64,000 nt of DNA from Limnohabitans sp. Rim11 (GTDB lineage: Bacteria > Pseudomonadota > Gammaproteobacteria > Burkholderiales > Burkholderiaceae_C): contig NZ_CXOM01000002.1 in assembly GCF_001269365.1 (NCBI RefSeq), positions 777,440-841,439 of the forward strand, given 5' to 3'. The notes under the pieces were generated by a model. The model did no database searches. It had not been told where the DNA came from and was given only the letters and a program-made list of their open reading frames with translations. Shown here in pieces: positions 1 to 10,782 of this stretch (the stretch's first letter is position 1; each line of letters opens with the position of its first letter). The translations under genes were made by a program, and so were the position numbers.

Positions 1-315
1 GGCCAGATGGTCGGTTTCCTCACGGCAGGCGGCATCGAGTTTGGCCCTAAGCGCTGGGTCTTTCGAGGCTAAGGCCTGACCGGTGTACAAAGCCTGAGCA
101 CACACCTCGCCCACATGATTGACCCGCATGAGGGATGCAGACAAGGCTTTTTCGGCTGGGGTGAGTTCTGGGGCTGGGCCAGCAGCCGACAACACGCCAT
201 CCGCTTGCTTTTGAAGCTGAAGGGAAGGCTTGGGTGTGGCCCTTGAAGCCCTGGGCGTGGCAAACAAAGTGCGCAGGGCGCTGTCGGCGGCAAAGATCAA
301 AGCATCGGCATTCAT
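1..315 (-). CDS. coq7: Coq7-type 2-polyprenyl-3-methyl-6-methoxy-1,4-benzoquinone hydroxylase, N-terminal part
   Basis: Reading the minus strand from an ATG at 313-315 gives an open frame of 105 codons that runs off the left edge of the window, so only the N-terminal half is present. It contains [20 protein letters not shown] and, further on, REETDHLA. These match the Coq7 di-iron hydroxylase signature, where the Glu of GEV and the E..H pair of the second motif bind iron. The family carries out the last ring hydroxylation of ubiquinone synthesis at the membrane. The first 50 or so residues are a variable Ala/Pro/Gln-rich lead. It is transcribed away from the porin gene across a 195-bp gap. 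The frame is too short on this side to check the remaining metal ligands. Confidence 0.85.
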   Translation of the reverse strand, partial: MNADALIFAADSALRTLFATPRASRATPKPSLQLQKQADGVLSAAGPAPELTPAEKALSASLMRVNHVGEVCAQALYTGQALASKDPALRAKLDAACREETDHLA

Positions 316-510
316 AGAAGGAAGTTTAGCCCTGTTGTTGTGTACAAGCAACGGAAAACCCGATAAATACTTCATTTTCTTTGCAGACCTCCCTTTGATC
401 TGGTGGAATACAAACAACTTCCTGAAGGAGGTTGGTTTTGGGCCCAAGTGGCTTGCGAGTTCGCAAACACCCAACCCGAAGCCCTTGTTAAACCTTGGAG
501 AACTTCTCAA

Positions 511-1542
511 ATGAAAAAAACCCTCATCGCTTTGGCAGCTTTGGCCGCAACTAGCGCTTTCGCTCAGTCTTCTGTTTCTATTTCTGGTTCAATCCAGTAC
601 GGTGTTTCACGCAGTGCTGCAGGTGTAAACTCGTTTGGCGCTTTGAAAGGTGACCGCAACTTCGTTAACTTTGGTGGTGTTGAAGATCTGGGTGGCGGCA
701 CAAACGTCACATTTACGGCGCAGCAACGTTTCCGCTCTGAGTCAGGCCGTTTAGGTACTTACTACGCAACTGATTCAATTCCTTCTACTGGTACAACTGC
801 TGCAAACACAAACACAGCTGACCAACGCAACGCTTTTGAGCAAACCGCTATTGGCGTGAACACTAAAAACTTGGGTGCTTTGCGTCTTGGTCGCTTCACC
901 AATATTTTGGGCTTTAACTCTTACAACTTGATGGAAGACAGCGGCAACGGTGCTGGTACTTCTTCGCAAAATGGTCGTTTGTCTGCTCAAGTTCAGTACA
1001 CCTCACCAGCAATCAATGGTTTCCAGTACATCTACTTGAATGCAGCCAAGGCTTCTAACAAGTATGGCACTGTGGCTGGCAACGGCTACGGTAGCGGCAC
1101 ATTGATTGGCACAACTCAAGACTTGACAGCACACACCATCAAGTACACAAACGGTCCTGTGTTCGCTCAGTACTCTGTTGTTGATGGTTTGATTGGTGAG
1201 GCTTCTACTCACCTGGGCGGTACCTATGATCTGGGTGGTGGTTTGAAATTGGCTGCTGGTCAATTCAACCAGAAAGACGCTTTTGGCACACAGTTAGCTC
1301 ACAAAAATACATCATTTGGTGCTGAATACAAGTTTGGTGCTTGGACAACCGCCATCATGCGCAGCACTGCAAATGCAAAAATTGCTGCTGCTGATGTAGG
1401 CAAGAAAGAACAAACTGGTTTGAAGGCTTACTACAATTTGAGCAAGCGTACATCTATTGATACTGAGTACAGCAAGACATCTAAATCTGCTGCTGCTTCA
1501 AATGGCAACGCATACTACGTTGGTCTGCGCCACACTTTCTAA
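511..1542 (+). CDS. Outer membrane porin, Burkholderiales trimeric type
   Basis: The 343-residue product begins [20 protein letters not shown], a clear signal peptide with an AFA-Q cleavage site, followed by [13 protein letters not shown], the usual first beta strand of beta-proteobacterial general porins. It ends in GLRHTF, with the terminal Phe recognised by the BAM machinery. Inside are many alternating Gly/Asn/Tyr-rich strands, [10 protein letters not shown] and the ALRLGRF motif near the constriction loop. The open frame extends upstream to 403, but ATG 511 is chosen because it creates the signal peptide and has GGAG at 497-500. The protein should form a diffusion channel for small hydrophilic solutes. 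A strong hairpin terminator follows directly. Codon use favours highly expressed codons. Confidence 0.93.
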   Translation: MKKTLIALAALAATSAFAQSSVSISGSIQYGVSRSAAGVNSFGALKGDRNFVNFGGVEDLGGGTNVTFTAQQRFRSESGRLGTYYATDSIPSTGTTAANTNTADQRNAFEQTAIGVNTKNLGALRLGRFTNILGFNSYNLMEDSGNGAGTSSQNGRLSAQVQYTSPAINGFQYIYLNAAKASNKYGTVAGNGYGSGTLIGTTQDLTAHTIKYTNGPVFAQYSVVDGLIGEASTHLGGTYDLGGGLKLAAGQFNQKDAFGTQLAHKNTSFGAEYKFGAWTTAIMRSTANAKIAAADVGKKEQTGLKAYYNLSKRTSIDTEYSKTSKSAAASNGNAYYVGLRHTF

Positions 1543-1581
1543 TCCCCGCGCTGACTTTGGTCAGTTAGAGGTTTAGAAACT

Positions 1582-1616
1582 AAAAAACCCACCGTGGCAA
1601 CATGGTGGGTTTTTTT
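1582..1616 (+). terminator. Rho-independent terminator of the porin gene
   Basis: An inverted repeat AACCCACC (1586-1593) and GGTGGGTT (1604-1611) with a 10-nt loop is followed by a T run, and preceded by an A run, so it could work in both directions. It starts 40 nt after the porin stop codon. Confidence 0.85.
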
Positions 1617-1668
1617 ATGGCACATTGGTAATCTAACGATTTTGAAATTGTTGGCATTTCAAACACAC

Positions 1669-2415
1669 ATGTTGAAAGACATTCCGCACATTCGCAAGTT
1701 GAGTCACCTGGCTTTGTGTTGGCTCGTCTGTGGCTTATGGGGTTGCTCTTCTTTGGTGAACGCTCCTGTTGCTGGCAATGCAAATTCCAGTACCCGTTGG
1801 CAGCCAGAAGATCAATTGAATTGGGAAATCGTCAAGCTGCCTGGCAAGGCGCCTACGAACTACGCTTTGGGCTCTAGGAACGCACAAAGTGCTTTACAAG
1901 CCAATGCCGACACTTCGGCCAGCATGTTGCGAAAAACCCTTCGCATCGAGCCCAATCAGTTGAATGCTTTGTCATTTGCATGGCAAGTGCCCAATCTATT
2001 GCCAGAGGCTGATATGGCTTTACGTGACCACGATGATTCGCCAGTTCGTTTGGTTTTGGCTTTTGAAGGCGACCGCGCTCAGTTCTCATCCAAAAACGCC
2101 ATGTTGAGTGAACTCACTCAATTGATCACAGGGCAGCCTATGCCGTATGCCACGCTCATGTACGTGTGGTGCAATAAAAGGCCTGTGGGCAGTGTCATTG
2201 AAAACCCCCGGACCGATCGCATTCGAAAAATTGTGGTGGAGTCAGGTGCCGATCGATTGAACCAATGGCTTTCTTATGAGCGCAACATTCGCGCAGATTT
2301 TGAAAAAGCATTTGGTGAAGCGCCTGGCGCTTTGATTGGCATTGGCCTGATGACGGACAGTGACAATACCCGCAGCAAAGCGTTGGCTTGGTATGGTCCT
2401 ATTGAATTGAAATAA
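1669..2415 (+). CDS. DUF3047 family lipoprotein
   Basis: The 248-residue protein starts with a short basic stretch and a hydrophobic helix ending in LVCGLWGC, a lipobox, so it is probably a lipid-anchored periplasmic or outer-membrane protein. The rest matches the DUF3047 family by remembered motifs: VRLVLAFEGDR, PYATLMYVWCNKRPVGS, NPRTDRIRKIVVESG and GIGLMTDSDNTRS. No biochemical function is established for the family. ATG 1669 is preferred to the longer frame from 1594, because the extra N-terminus would overlap the porin terminator and bury the lipobox. A truncated remnant gene follows 7 nt later, suggesting that the neighbourhood was once larger. Confidence 0.8.
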   Translation: MLKDIPHIRKLSHLALCWLVCGLWGCSSLVNAPVAGNANSSTRWQPEDQLNWEIVKLPGKAPTNYALGSRNAQSALQANADTSASMLRKTLRIEPNQLNALSFAWQVPNLLPEADMALRDHDDSPVRLVLAFEGDRAQFSSKNAMLSELTQLITGQPMPYATLMYVWCNKRPVGSVIENPRTDRIRKIVVESGADRLNQWLSYERNIRADFEKAFGEAPGALIGIGLMTDSDNTRSKALAWYGPIELK

Positions 2416-2422
2416 GACAAAC

Positions 2423-2596
2423 ATGTTGGCATTTGTATTGCAGCGTCTCATTCAGGCCGTCATGGTGATGGTCTCGGTGGCCTTTATTGCTTTTTTGTTG
2501 TTTCAGTACGTGGGCGACCCCGTGCTGTTCATGTTGGGGCAAGGTAATCACATTGAAGTGATCATGAAAGATGGCAAGATTTACAAGCAGGATTGA
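2423..2596 (+). pseudogene. Chimeric remnant: ABC peptide permease N-terminus joined to an amidohydrolase C-terminus
   Basis: A 57-codon open frame starts 7 nt after the DUF3047 gene. Its first 40 residues, MLAFVLQRLIQAVMVMVSVA then FIAFLLFQYVGDPV, are the typical first transmembrane helix and start of a DppB/OppB-type inner-membrane permease. After a GQGN junction, the last 15 residues, IEVIMKDGKIYKQD, look like the final beta strand of a metal-dependent amidohydrolase (the xxVxKDGKIYK ending). The two parts belong to unrelated families and neither is complete. The simplest reading is a large in-frame deletion that removed most of a permease gene, intervening genes, and most of an amidohydrolase gene. 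It is unlikely to be functional. Family assignment rests on short segments. Confidence 0.6.
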
Positions 2597-2648
2597 AGAG
2601 GCCTTCAGCTCAATTATTTCAAATTGAGCTTGCTTGTGTTGGATGCGT

Positions 2649-3494
2649 TCAGGTGTAACGCTTGCTACGCAAGTTGTTTTTCATCTCGCGCAAAGCAGGT
2701 TGCAAAGATTCGCCAATGCGCAGTGCCACCGTGGTGGCCAAGATGTCAATGATCAGCAAATGCAAAAGGCGCGACACCATGGGGCTGTAGCGGTCGTAGC
2801 TTTCGGGGTGATCTGCCGTTAAATGAATTTGACCTGCCGTGGCCAAAGGCGAGCCGCTAGACGTAATCACAATGGTGGTCGCGCCGCGTTTGCGGGCAAT
2901 GTCGCAGGCGTCCATCAAATCGCGCGTGCGACCCGAATTAGAAATGACCACCACACAATCGCCTTTGCCCAACATGGAAGCGCTCATGACCTGCATGTGA
3001 CCATCGCTGTAGGCAATGGTGTTCATGCCCAAGCGGAAGAATTTGTGTTGGGCGTCTTGGGCCACGATGCCTGAATTGCCCACACCATAAAACTCAATGC
3101 GTTTGCCAGTGCTGTGCGTTTCCGCCAAAACTTGAACCGCTTGGTCCAAAGCAAAAGAAGAGGCATCGTTGCGGTATTTCAAAAACGCCGCCACGGTGTT
3201 GTCAATGACCTTGACCGCAACATCATTGGTCTTGTCGTCGGCATCCACGCTGCGGTGAATGAAGGGCACGCCTTCGCTCACACTACCGGCCAGTTTCAAT
3301 TTGAAATCTGAAAGACCGTCATAGCCCACGCTTCTGCAAAAACGCACCACGGTGGGCTTGCTCACGTGCGCACGGTCTGCCAGTTCGGTGACTGGCAAGT
3401 TGGCAAAGGCTCGCGGATCTTGCAAAACCAATTTACCAACGCGCTGCTCTGCAGGCGCCAAAGAAGGCAGTGAGGCTTTGATGCGGTCTAGCAT
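2649..3494 (-). CDS. hexR: RpiR-family regulator, HexR type
   Basis: This 281-residue protein has an N-terminal RpiR helix-turn-helix (LADRAHVSKPTVVRFCRSVG, around residues 37-56) and a C-terminal SIS sugar-phosphate domain (FYGVGNSGIVAQDAQ and VVVISNSGRTRDLMDAC). HexR proteins sense 2-keto-3-deoxy-6-phosphogluconate and repress glucose catabolism genes. Its position 3 nt after zwf, in the same direction, and opposite tal-pgi fits this role. A strong GGAGG ribosome site lies within the last codons of zwf, so translation of the two genes is probably coupled. Regulation through the operator-like repeats at 4976-5014 is inferred. Confidence 0.85.
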   Translation of the reverse strand: MLDRIKASLPSLAPAEQRVGKLVLQDPRAFANLPVTELADRAHVSKPTVVRFCRSVGYDGLSDFKLKLAGSVSEGVPFIHRSVDADDKTNDVAVKVIDNTVAAFLKYRNDASSFALDQAVQVLAETHSTGKRIEFYGVGNSGIVAQDAQHKFFRLGMNTIAYSDGHMQVMSASMLGKGDCVVVISNSGRTRDLMDACDIARKRGATTIVITSSGSPLATAGQIHLTADHPESYDRYSPMVSRLLHLLIIDILATTVALRIGESLQPALREMKNNLRSKRYT

Positions 3495-3497
3495 GGT

Positions 3498-4967
3498 TTA
3501 GTTTTCCTCCGACCAGCAGAATCCATCGCGGGCAATCATGGCGCTGGAGGCGCTTGGGCCCCATGTGCCAGCCGCATAGTGACGCGGGCCTTGGGTGTCT
3601 GTGGCCCAGTGTTGCAAAATGGGTTCGACCCAGCGCCAAGCTTCTTCTTGCTCGTCACTGCGGACAAACAAATTCAGACGGCCATCTAAAACATCGAGCA
3701 ACAAACGCTCGTAAGCACCAACGCGCTCGCTGCCAAAGCGTTTGTCAAAGTCGAGGTCGAGGTGAACCGAGCTGAGGTGGTTAGAAGTTTGATGGCCAGT
3801 TTTGATGCGCTTGTGTTGGCCTTCGGCAAACAAGTGCAGTTCTAAACCGTCTTTAGGCTGCAAGTGAATGACCAACTTGTTCACGCCACCACCTGGTGCT
3901 TGAAAAATAGCATGCGGTGTGGGGCGGAAGTTGATCTCAATGTAGCCTTCGCGCGAGGCCAAACGTTTGCCTGTGCGAATGTAGAAGGGCACGCCAGCCC
4001 AGCGCCAATTGGCAATCTCTGTGCGCAGCGCCACAAATGTTTCGGTGCTGCTGTTGGGGTTGACGCCGGTTTCTTGGTTGTAACCATTGACCGCTTGGCC
4101 CTGCACATTACCTGCGCTGTATTGGCCGCGCACTACATGCTGGCTGAGTGTTTCGGTGGTCCAAGGTTTGAGGGCGCGCAAGACTTTGAGCTTCTCGTCG
4201 CGAATGGCGTCGGCATGCGCATTGATGGGCGGCTCCATGGCAATGGCGCACAACAATTGCAAAGCATGGTTTTGCACCATGTCGCGCAGGGCGCCAGTGT
4301 TTTCATAAAACGCGCCGCGCTTTTCGACACCCAACTCTTCGGCAATGGTGATTTGAATGTTGGCAATGTGCTCACGGCGCCACAGGGGTTCAAACAAGGC
4401 ATTGCCAAAACGCATGGCAAACAAGTTTTGCACCGAAGGCTTGCCTAGGTAGTGGTCAATTCGGAAAATTTGTTGCTCTTCAAAGACCTTGCGCACGCTC
4501 TTGTTGATGGCCTTGTTGGACTTGAGGTCGTGGCCCAGCGGCTTTTCCAAAACGATGCGAGTTTTGGGCGTGTTGAGTTTGGCCACGGCCAATTGTTCGC
4601 AGACGGTATTGAACAAACTCGGCGCTGTGGCCAGGTACATCACCACATGGTCTGTTTCGCGTTCGGCCAAACGCGCCGCCAATTTGGCATAGTCGTCTGG
4701 GTTGGACAAGTCCACGCGTTCGTAGTGCAACATGGCCTTGAAACGGGCAAATTCTTCGTCATTCGGGCGCTTTGCGCCCTCGACTTGCTCAAATCGAGAC
4801 TGAATCAGGGTTTGGTACTGCTCATCCGTCATGCTGTCGCGTGCCACACCAATGATGCGGCCGCCCTCAGGCAGGGTGCCGTGACGGAATGCTTGGAAAA
4901 GGGCCGGCATCAATTTGCGCCAAACGAGGTCGCCAGTGCCGCCAAAAAAGACTAAATCGAAGGACAT
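3498..4967 (-). CDS. zwf: Glucose-6-phosphate 1-dehydrogenase
   Basis: The 489-residue length is usual for the family. GGTGDL at residues 9-14 is the NADP-binding loop, EKPLG at 141-145 is conserved, and RIDHYLGK at 169-176 is the active-site signature with the substrate-binding His and Lys. The enzyme oxidises glucose 6-phosphate to 6-phosphogluconolactone, feeding both the pentose phosphate and Entner-Doudoroff routes. It is transcribed ahead of hexR and divergently from tal-pgi. Gnd for the next oxidative step lies at 31520; no edd or eda gene is visible in the window. Confidence 0.96.
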   Translation of the reverse strand: MSFDLVFFGGTGDLVWRKLMPALFQAFRHGTLPEGGRIIGVARDSMTDEQYQTLIQSRFEQVEGAKRPNDEEFARFKAMLHYERVDLSNPDDYAKLAARLAERETDHVVMYLATAPSLFNTVCEQLAVAKLNTPKTRIVLEKPLGHDLKSNKAINKSVRKVFEEQQIFRIDHYLGKPSVQNLFAMRFGNALFEPLWRREHIANIQITIAEELGVEKRGAFYENTGALRDMVQNHALQLLCAIAMEPPINAHADAIRDEKLKVLRALKPWTTETLSQHVVRGQYSAGNVQGQAVNGYNQETGVNPNSSTETFVALRTEIANWRWAGVPFYIRTGKRLASREGYIEINFRPTPHAIFQAPGGGVNKLVIHLQPKDGLELHLFAEGQHKRIKTGHQTSNHLSSVHLDLDFDKRFGSERVGAYERLLLDVLDGRLNLFVRSDEQEEAWRWVEPILQHWATDTQGPRHYAAGTWGPSASSAMIARDGFCWSEEN

Positions 4968-4975
4968 GTTTATTT

Positions 4976-5014
4976 GTTACATAAAAATGAGTTTGTAATG
5001 TAACTTTGTTTCAT
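4976..5014. promoter_or_regulatory. Candidate HexR operator region between zwf and tal
   Basis: The 80-bp gap between the divergent zwf and tal starts contains overlapping inverted repeats. GTTACAT (4976-4982) pairs with ATGTAAC (4998-5004), and ATGTAAC-TTT-GTTTCAT (4998-5014) is a 17-bp near palindrome with one mismatched pair. TTGTAATGTAAC resembles the TGTAAT/ATTACA half-sites known for HexR. The location and the neighbouring regulator gene support an operator controlling both operons. No exact consensus match is present. Confidence 0.5.
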
Positions 5015-5047
5015 CGATAATTCAAGCCTTGTTTTAAATAATTTGCC

Positions 5048-6004
5048 ATGAACCAACTCGACGCTCTCAAATCTCACACCACCGTGGTGGCTGACACCGG
5101 TGACTTCAAACAATTGGCCCAGTTCCAGCCGCAAGACGCGACCACCAACCCGTCGCTGATCTTGAAGGCGGTGCAAAAGCCTGAATACGCGCCTTTGCTG
5201 ACGGAGTCTGTGGCTGCGCACAAAGGACAACCCCTCGATGTGGTGATGGACCATTTGTTGGTTCGCTTTGGTTGCGAAATTTTGAAGACGATTCCTGGCC
5301 GTGTGTCTACCGAAGTGGATGCGCGTTTGAGTTTTGATACTGCGGGTACGTTGGCGCGTGCACGTCGATTGATGAGCTTGTATGAAGCCCAAGGTATTTC
5401 ACGTGATCGCGTGCTGATCAAAATTGCCGCTACATGGGAGGGCATTCAAGCTGCTGCCGAGTTGGAGCGCGAAGGTATTCATACCAACCTCACTTTGTTG
5501 TTCTCGTTTGCGCAAGCCGTAGCATGCGGACAGGCCAAAGTGCAGTTGATCTCACCGTTTGTGGGCCGCATTTATGACTGGTACAAAAAGACAGCAGGCG
5601 CTGCTTGGGATGAGGCGGCGAGTGCTGGCGCCAATGATCCTGGAGTGAAGTCTGTGCGTGCCATTTACAACTACTACAAGAAGAATGACATTGCCACTGA
5701 GGTGATGGGTGCCAGCTTCCGCAACGTGGGGCAAATTGTGGCATTGGCAGGTTGTGACTTGCTCACGATTAGTCCTGATTTGTTATCGTTGTTAGCCGCC
5801 AACGACACTGCGTTAGCACCTGCTTTGGATGCGCATGCTGCTAAGGGGATGGACTTACCTTTGGTGCAATACACCGAAGCTGGTTTCCGTTTTGCGCTGA
5901 ACGAAGACGCCATGGCCACTGAAAAATTGGCAGAAGGCATTCGTGCTTTCTGTGTCGATGCCATCAAGCTGGAAGGCTTGATGTTGGCGGCTCAAAAGGC
6001 TTGA
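5048..6004 (+). CDS. tal: Transaldolase
   Basis: The 318-residue protein is TalB-like. DATTNPSLI at residues 30-38 is the first transaldolase signature, and [12 protein letters not shown] around residue 125 carries the Schiff-base lysine. It transfers a dihydroxyacetone unit between sugar phosphates in the non-oxidative pentose phosphate pathway. It is the first gene of a two-gene unit with pgi (11-nt gap), divergent from zwf-hexR, so carbon flow around glucose and fructose 6-phosphate is managed from a single locus. Start ATG 5048 keeps the normal family N-terminus. Confidence 0.95.
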   Translation: MNQLDALKSHTTVVADTGDFKQLAQFQPQDATTNPSLILKAVQKPEYAPLLTESVAAHKGQPLDVVMDHLLVRFGCEILKTIPGRVSTEVDARLSFDTAGTLARARRLMSLYEAQGISRDRVLIKIAATWEGIQAAAELEREGIHTNLTLLFSFAQAVACGQAKVQLISPFVGRIYDWYKKTAGAAWDEAASAGANDPGVKSVRAIYNYYKKNDIATEVMGASFRNVGQIVALAGCDLLTISPDLLSLLAANDTALAPALDAHAAKGMDLPLVQYTEAGFRFALNEDAMATEKLAEGIRAFCVDAIKLEGLMLAAQKA

Positions 6005-6015
6005 GAAGGAAGTTT

Positions 6016-7569
6016 ATGCGAGGTGATCAAACGGCTGCTTGGCAAGGCTTGACGGCGTTAGCAAAAGCGTTTTCTGGTTTCGATTTGCGCGATGCGTTTG
6101 CCTCAGATGCAAACCGTGCGGCGCATTTCAGTCAAGAAGCCCCAGGTGTGTTCGCTGATTTGTCTAAGAACCATTGGGATGCGCGCATTGAGGCGGAACT
6201 TCTGGCTTTGGCAGAGCAAGCGGGTGTGTTGACGCATCGCAATCGCATGTTCCAAGGTGAGGCCATCAACGCTACAGAAAATCGGGCGGTGATGCATTGG
6301 CTGTTGCGCCATCCTGCGGAGGGGGCTGCAGCGAATGCACTGCCTGCTTATGTCAAAGCATCTTTGAAAGAGGTGCACGAGACCTTGAACGCCATGCTCT
6401 CGTTTGCCGAAAAAATTCGGGCAGACAAGCAGATCACTGATGTGGTGAACATTGGCATTGGCGGTTCCGACTTAGGCCCGCAAATGGCGGTGATAGCCTT
6501 GCAGGCTGATGCCTTGGCGGGCAAGCGTTTTCACTTTGTGTCCAATGTGGATGGTCATGAACTCGATGCCGTGTTGAAGGGTTTGAAGGCTGAGAACACC
6601 TTGTTCTTGGTGGCTTCTAAAACCTTCACTACTTTGGAAACCATGACCAATGCTCTGTCTGCCAAGCGTTGGTTTGAAGCTCAGGGCGGCACGGATGTAG
6701 CGCGTCACTTTGCAGCACTCACCACCAATGTAGAAGCCGCAGGCAAGTTTGGCATTCAAACTTGTTTTGGTTTTTGGGATTGGGTGGGCGGTCGTTACTC
6801 ACTGTGGTCGGCCATTGGTTTGCCTTTGGCCATTGCCATTGGTTCTGATAAATTCCGTGAGTTTTTGGCAGGTGCACATGCCATGGATCAGCATTTTCTG
6901 CATGCCGATCCTGCACAGAATTTACCCATTCGATTGGGTCTGTTGGATGTTTGGTATCGCAACTTTTTGCACTACACCAGTCGCTGCATTGCGCCGTATC
7001 ACAGCGCCTTGAAACGCTTTGCACCTTATTTGCAGCAGCTCGAGATGGAGAGCAATGGCAAGCAGGTAGACCATGCTGGGCAAACCTTGCCGTACGGTAC
7101 ATCGCCAGTGTTGTGGGGCGAGCCGGGTACCAACGGCCAGCATGCATTTTTCCAAATGTTGCACCAAGGAACTGATGTGGTGCCGCTGGAGTTTGTGGCT
7201 GTGAAAAACGCCACGCATGCGTTGCCCGATCACCAAGCTTTGTTGTTGTCCAATGTGTTGGCGCAGGCGCAGGCTTTGATGGTGGGCAAGTCTGATGCGG
7301 GGGGTCACAAAAACTTTGCAGGCAACCGACCCAGCAGCTTCATTTTGTTGGAAGACTTAACGCCATTCAACTTGGGTGCTTTGATTGCCTTGCAAGAACA
7401 TCGCGTGTTTGTGAGCGGTGCGGTGTGGGGCATTAATAGCTTTGATCAATGGGGTGTGGAGTTGGGCAAGGTGTTGGCCAAAGACATTCATGCACGCATT
7501 GAGTCGGGAGATGTTGCTGGACTAGACGCCTCTACAGCGCAATTGCTGCAGAGGGTTCGCGCAGCTTGA
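6016..7569 (+). CDS. pgi: Glucose-6-phosphate isomerase
   Basis: The 517-residue product carries the phosphoglucose isomerase landmarks NIGIGGSDLGP, FGFWDWVGGRYSLWSAIGLP and, near the C-terminus, FVSGAVWGINSFDQWGVELG. It interconverts glucose 6-phosphate and fructose 6-phosphate. The open frame reaches back to a TTG at 6001, but ATG 6016 is chosen because AGAAGGAAG immediately precedes it and the earlier start would overlap the tal stop. It is cotranscribed with tal. Confidence 0.95.
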   Translation: MRGDQTAAWQGLTALAKAFSGFDLRDAFASDANRAAHFSQEAPGVFADLSKNHWDARIEAELLALAEQAGVLTHRNRMFQGEAINATENRAVMHWLLRHPAEGAAANALPAYVKASLKEVHETLNAMLSFAEKIRADKQITDVVNIGIGGSDLGPQMAVIALQADALAGKRFHFVSNVDGHELDAVLKGLKAENTLFLVASKTFTTLETMTNALSAKRWFEAQGGTDVARHFAALTTNVEAAGKFGIQTCFGFWDWVGGRYSLWSAIGLPLAIAIGSDKFREFLAGAHAMDQHFLHADPAQNLPIRLGLLDVWYRNFLHYTSRCIAPYHSALKRFAPYLQQLEMESNGKQVDHAGQTLPYGTSPVLWGEPGTNGQHAFFQMLHQGTDVVPLEFVAVKNATHALPDHQALLLSNVLAQAQALMVGKSDAGGHKNFAGNRPSSFILLEDLTPFNLGALIALQEHRVFVSGAVWGINSFDQWGVELGKVLAKDIHARIESGDVAGLDASTAQLLQRVRAA

Positions 7570-7606
7570 ACTTGAAGAGGGCCAGACAATTCTGGCCCTT
7601 CTGTAT

Positions 7607-8545
7607 TCAGTGCTTGTGGCTGCTGTGGTCGTGTTCGTTGGCAGGCTTGTTCTGCACAATCACTTGCCCCTTCATGCCCGCTTCAAAATGGCCCGGGATG
7701 AGGCAAGCCATCTGCAAAGTCTGGGCTTGGTCGAACTTGATGACCCACTCTTTGGTTTCGCCTGGTTTGACGCTCAGTGCGAGCATGGCATTGCCAGCAG
7801 CGTGATCGTGTCCCCCTGAGTGCCCTGCCGATTGTTTCATTTCAACGGCGTGGGCTTTGAGCGCGGCTTCAGAGCCCAAGACCATTTCATGCGGCAATTT
7901 GCCGCTGTTGTGCACCACCAATTTGAGCGTTTCACCTGCCGCAACTTGCAACAAATCGGGCGTGAAACGCATCGTGTCATTCATGTCGACTTGGACGGTG
8001 CGATCGACAACCAAGGCGCCTTGCGTCGGTGTGTTTGTAGGTGCATCGTGCGTGTCGTGCGCGTCTTCTGCGCCGTGTGCATGACCACCAGCCGCCCATT
8101 CTGGATTGCGCTCGAAGACTTTGTAAGCGGCCCAGCTGCTGGCACAAACTGCAAGCCCCAAGCTCAATGAATACACGATCAATGCGCGTTGTATGCGCAT
8201 TTTGAGTGTGAACATCAGCGCCAAAATAGAAATGGCAAACCCCAAAGGCACTACCCACGCACTGCGCGCAGGCGAGTCAGGAAAATGTTGTAGTCCGCCG
8301 GTGAAGAAGCCCAAACCAATGGACAGCAAGGTGCCCACCCAAAGTGATTCAATCAAACTTTGCGTGTTGTTTTGGCTGCGGTGCTCCATCCAGGCGCCCA
8401 CTACAAAAAGGACGATGCCCACTGCTGCCGTCCAGAGTGAGCGTTCGCCGCTGAAAAAACCATGGTTGACGGCGCCCGAAATAAAGCTGATGCCCGAATA
8501 TTTGAGCAGCATGGCGCTATGTTGAATTTGAAAAGAGACTGTCAT
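7607..8545 (-). CDS. Membrane-anchored cupredoxin-domain protein
   Basis: A 312-residue protein. The N-terminal half holds about four hydrophobic segments (for example WTAAVGIVLFVVGAW, LWVGTLLSIGLGFF and VVPLGFAISILALMF). A His-rich linker follows, then a C-terminal plastocyanin-like domain. Type 1 copper ligands are visible: His219 in LPHEMVLG, and Cys281, His286 and Met291 in CLIPGHFEAGM. A second His-rich stretch, HSGGHDHAAG, sits inside the domain and the tail is His-rich too. It probably binds or passes copper on the periplasmic side. ATG 8545 is preferred to 8587 because AAGGA precedes it. It is convergent with pgi, and the DUF2946-like gene lies upstream on the same strand. Confidence 0.75.
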   Translation of the reverse strand: MTVSFQIQHSAMLLKYSGISFISGAVNHGFFSGERSLWTAAVGIVLFVVGAWMEHRSQNNTQSLIESLWVGTLLSIGLGFFTGGLQHFPDSPARSAWVVPLGFAISILALMFTLKMRIQRALIVYSLSLGLAVCASSWAAYKVFERNPEWAAGGHAHGAEDAHDTHDAPTNTPTQGALVVDRTVQVDMNDTMRFTPDLLQVAAGETLKLVVHNSGKLPHEMVLGSEAALKAHAVEMKQSAGHSGGHDHAAGNAMLALSVKPGETKEWVIKFDQAQTLQMACLIPGHFEAGMKGQVIVQNKPANEHDHSSHKH

Positions 8546-8630
8546 GAAAATTCCTTGCGCTTTGCATTGAAGCGCGACATGGATCAACCTTCTTTTGACA
8601 AGAAGGGACTGAAAGTGCGATCTAGGAAAT

Positions 8631-8993
8631 TCAGGAAATGGGCGGTCGCAAATGCGGTTGCGGCGCCGAATTCAGCCAAACAATGGGCCTGTGCGCAGGT
8701 GGCATTTGGAGTTTCATCATGGACTGAGGCGTGCTTGCCTGGAGCAGGCCCATGGTGCAGCACTCGTGGCAGTCTGATGCACCATGCGATGAATCTGTTG
8801 AATGGCTTGCTTGTGCGGGTTCTGATACGTGCCCACCGCAGTGGTCTTGAAATCCCAATGACATTGCATTTGAATACACCGTGTGATGGGTATCTGTTGA
8901 TGCGGCATTGGCAAGCGACATCAACCCTAAGCTGGCGCTGAAGACCAACTTCATCAGAAGTGACACCACCAGTAACCAAGGCATTCGTTGCAT
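8631..8993 (-). CDS. Small secreted DUF2946-like protein with CHECC motif
   Basis: The 120-residue product has an N-terminal hydrophobic export signal (LLVVSLLMKLVFSASLGLMS then LANAAS) and a short His/Cys cluster ending in SDCHECCTMGLL. This layout resembles the DUF2946 group of small exported proteins often found beside copper transport and cupredoxin genes. A metal-related role is inferred from the ligands and from the cupredoxin gene next door. A longer frame in another reading phase (8584-9081) covers the same DNA but has no recognisable protein features, so this frame is preferred. Orthology could not be tested. Confidence 0.6.
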   Translation of the reverse strand: MQRMPWLLVVSLLMKLVFSASLGLMSLANAASTDTHHTVYSNAMSLGFQDHCGGHVSEPAQASHSTDSSHGASDCHECCTMGLLQASTPQSMMKLQMPPAHRPIVWLNSAPQPHLRPPIS

Positions 8994-9036
8994 GATCGCA
9001 TCTTAAATCGCATTCAAGCAAATGAACAACAGGCAT

Positions 9037-9069
9037 AAAAAAACCCCGCAATTGCTTGCGGGGTTTTTT
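9037..9069 (-). terminator. Terminator of the groS-groL operon
   Basis: CCCCGCAA (9044-9051) and TTGCGGGG (9056-9063) form an 8-bp stem with a 4-nt loop, flanked by A and T runs. It lies 45 nt downstream of the groL stop. The flanking runs make it potentially bidirectional. Confidence 0.85.
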
Positions 9070-9113
9070 GTGCGAGGTCAAAGGTCTTTGCAGACCTCTG
9101 AGGCAGCGGGCAA

Positions 9114-10775
<1,662 letters not shown>

Positions 10776-10782
10776 TTAAAAA

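Noticed and set aside
8584..9081. A 165-codon frame overlapping the DUF2946-like gene in another phase
   Set aside because: It has no signal peptide or motif and runs through the groL terminator, while the 120-codon frame has an export signal and a CHECC motif.
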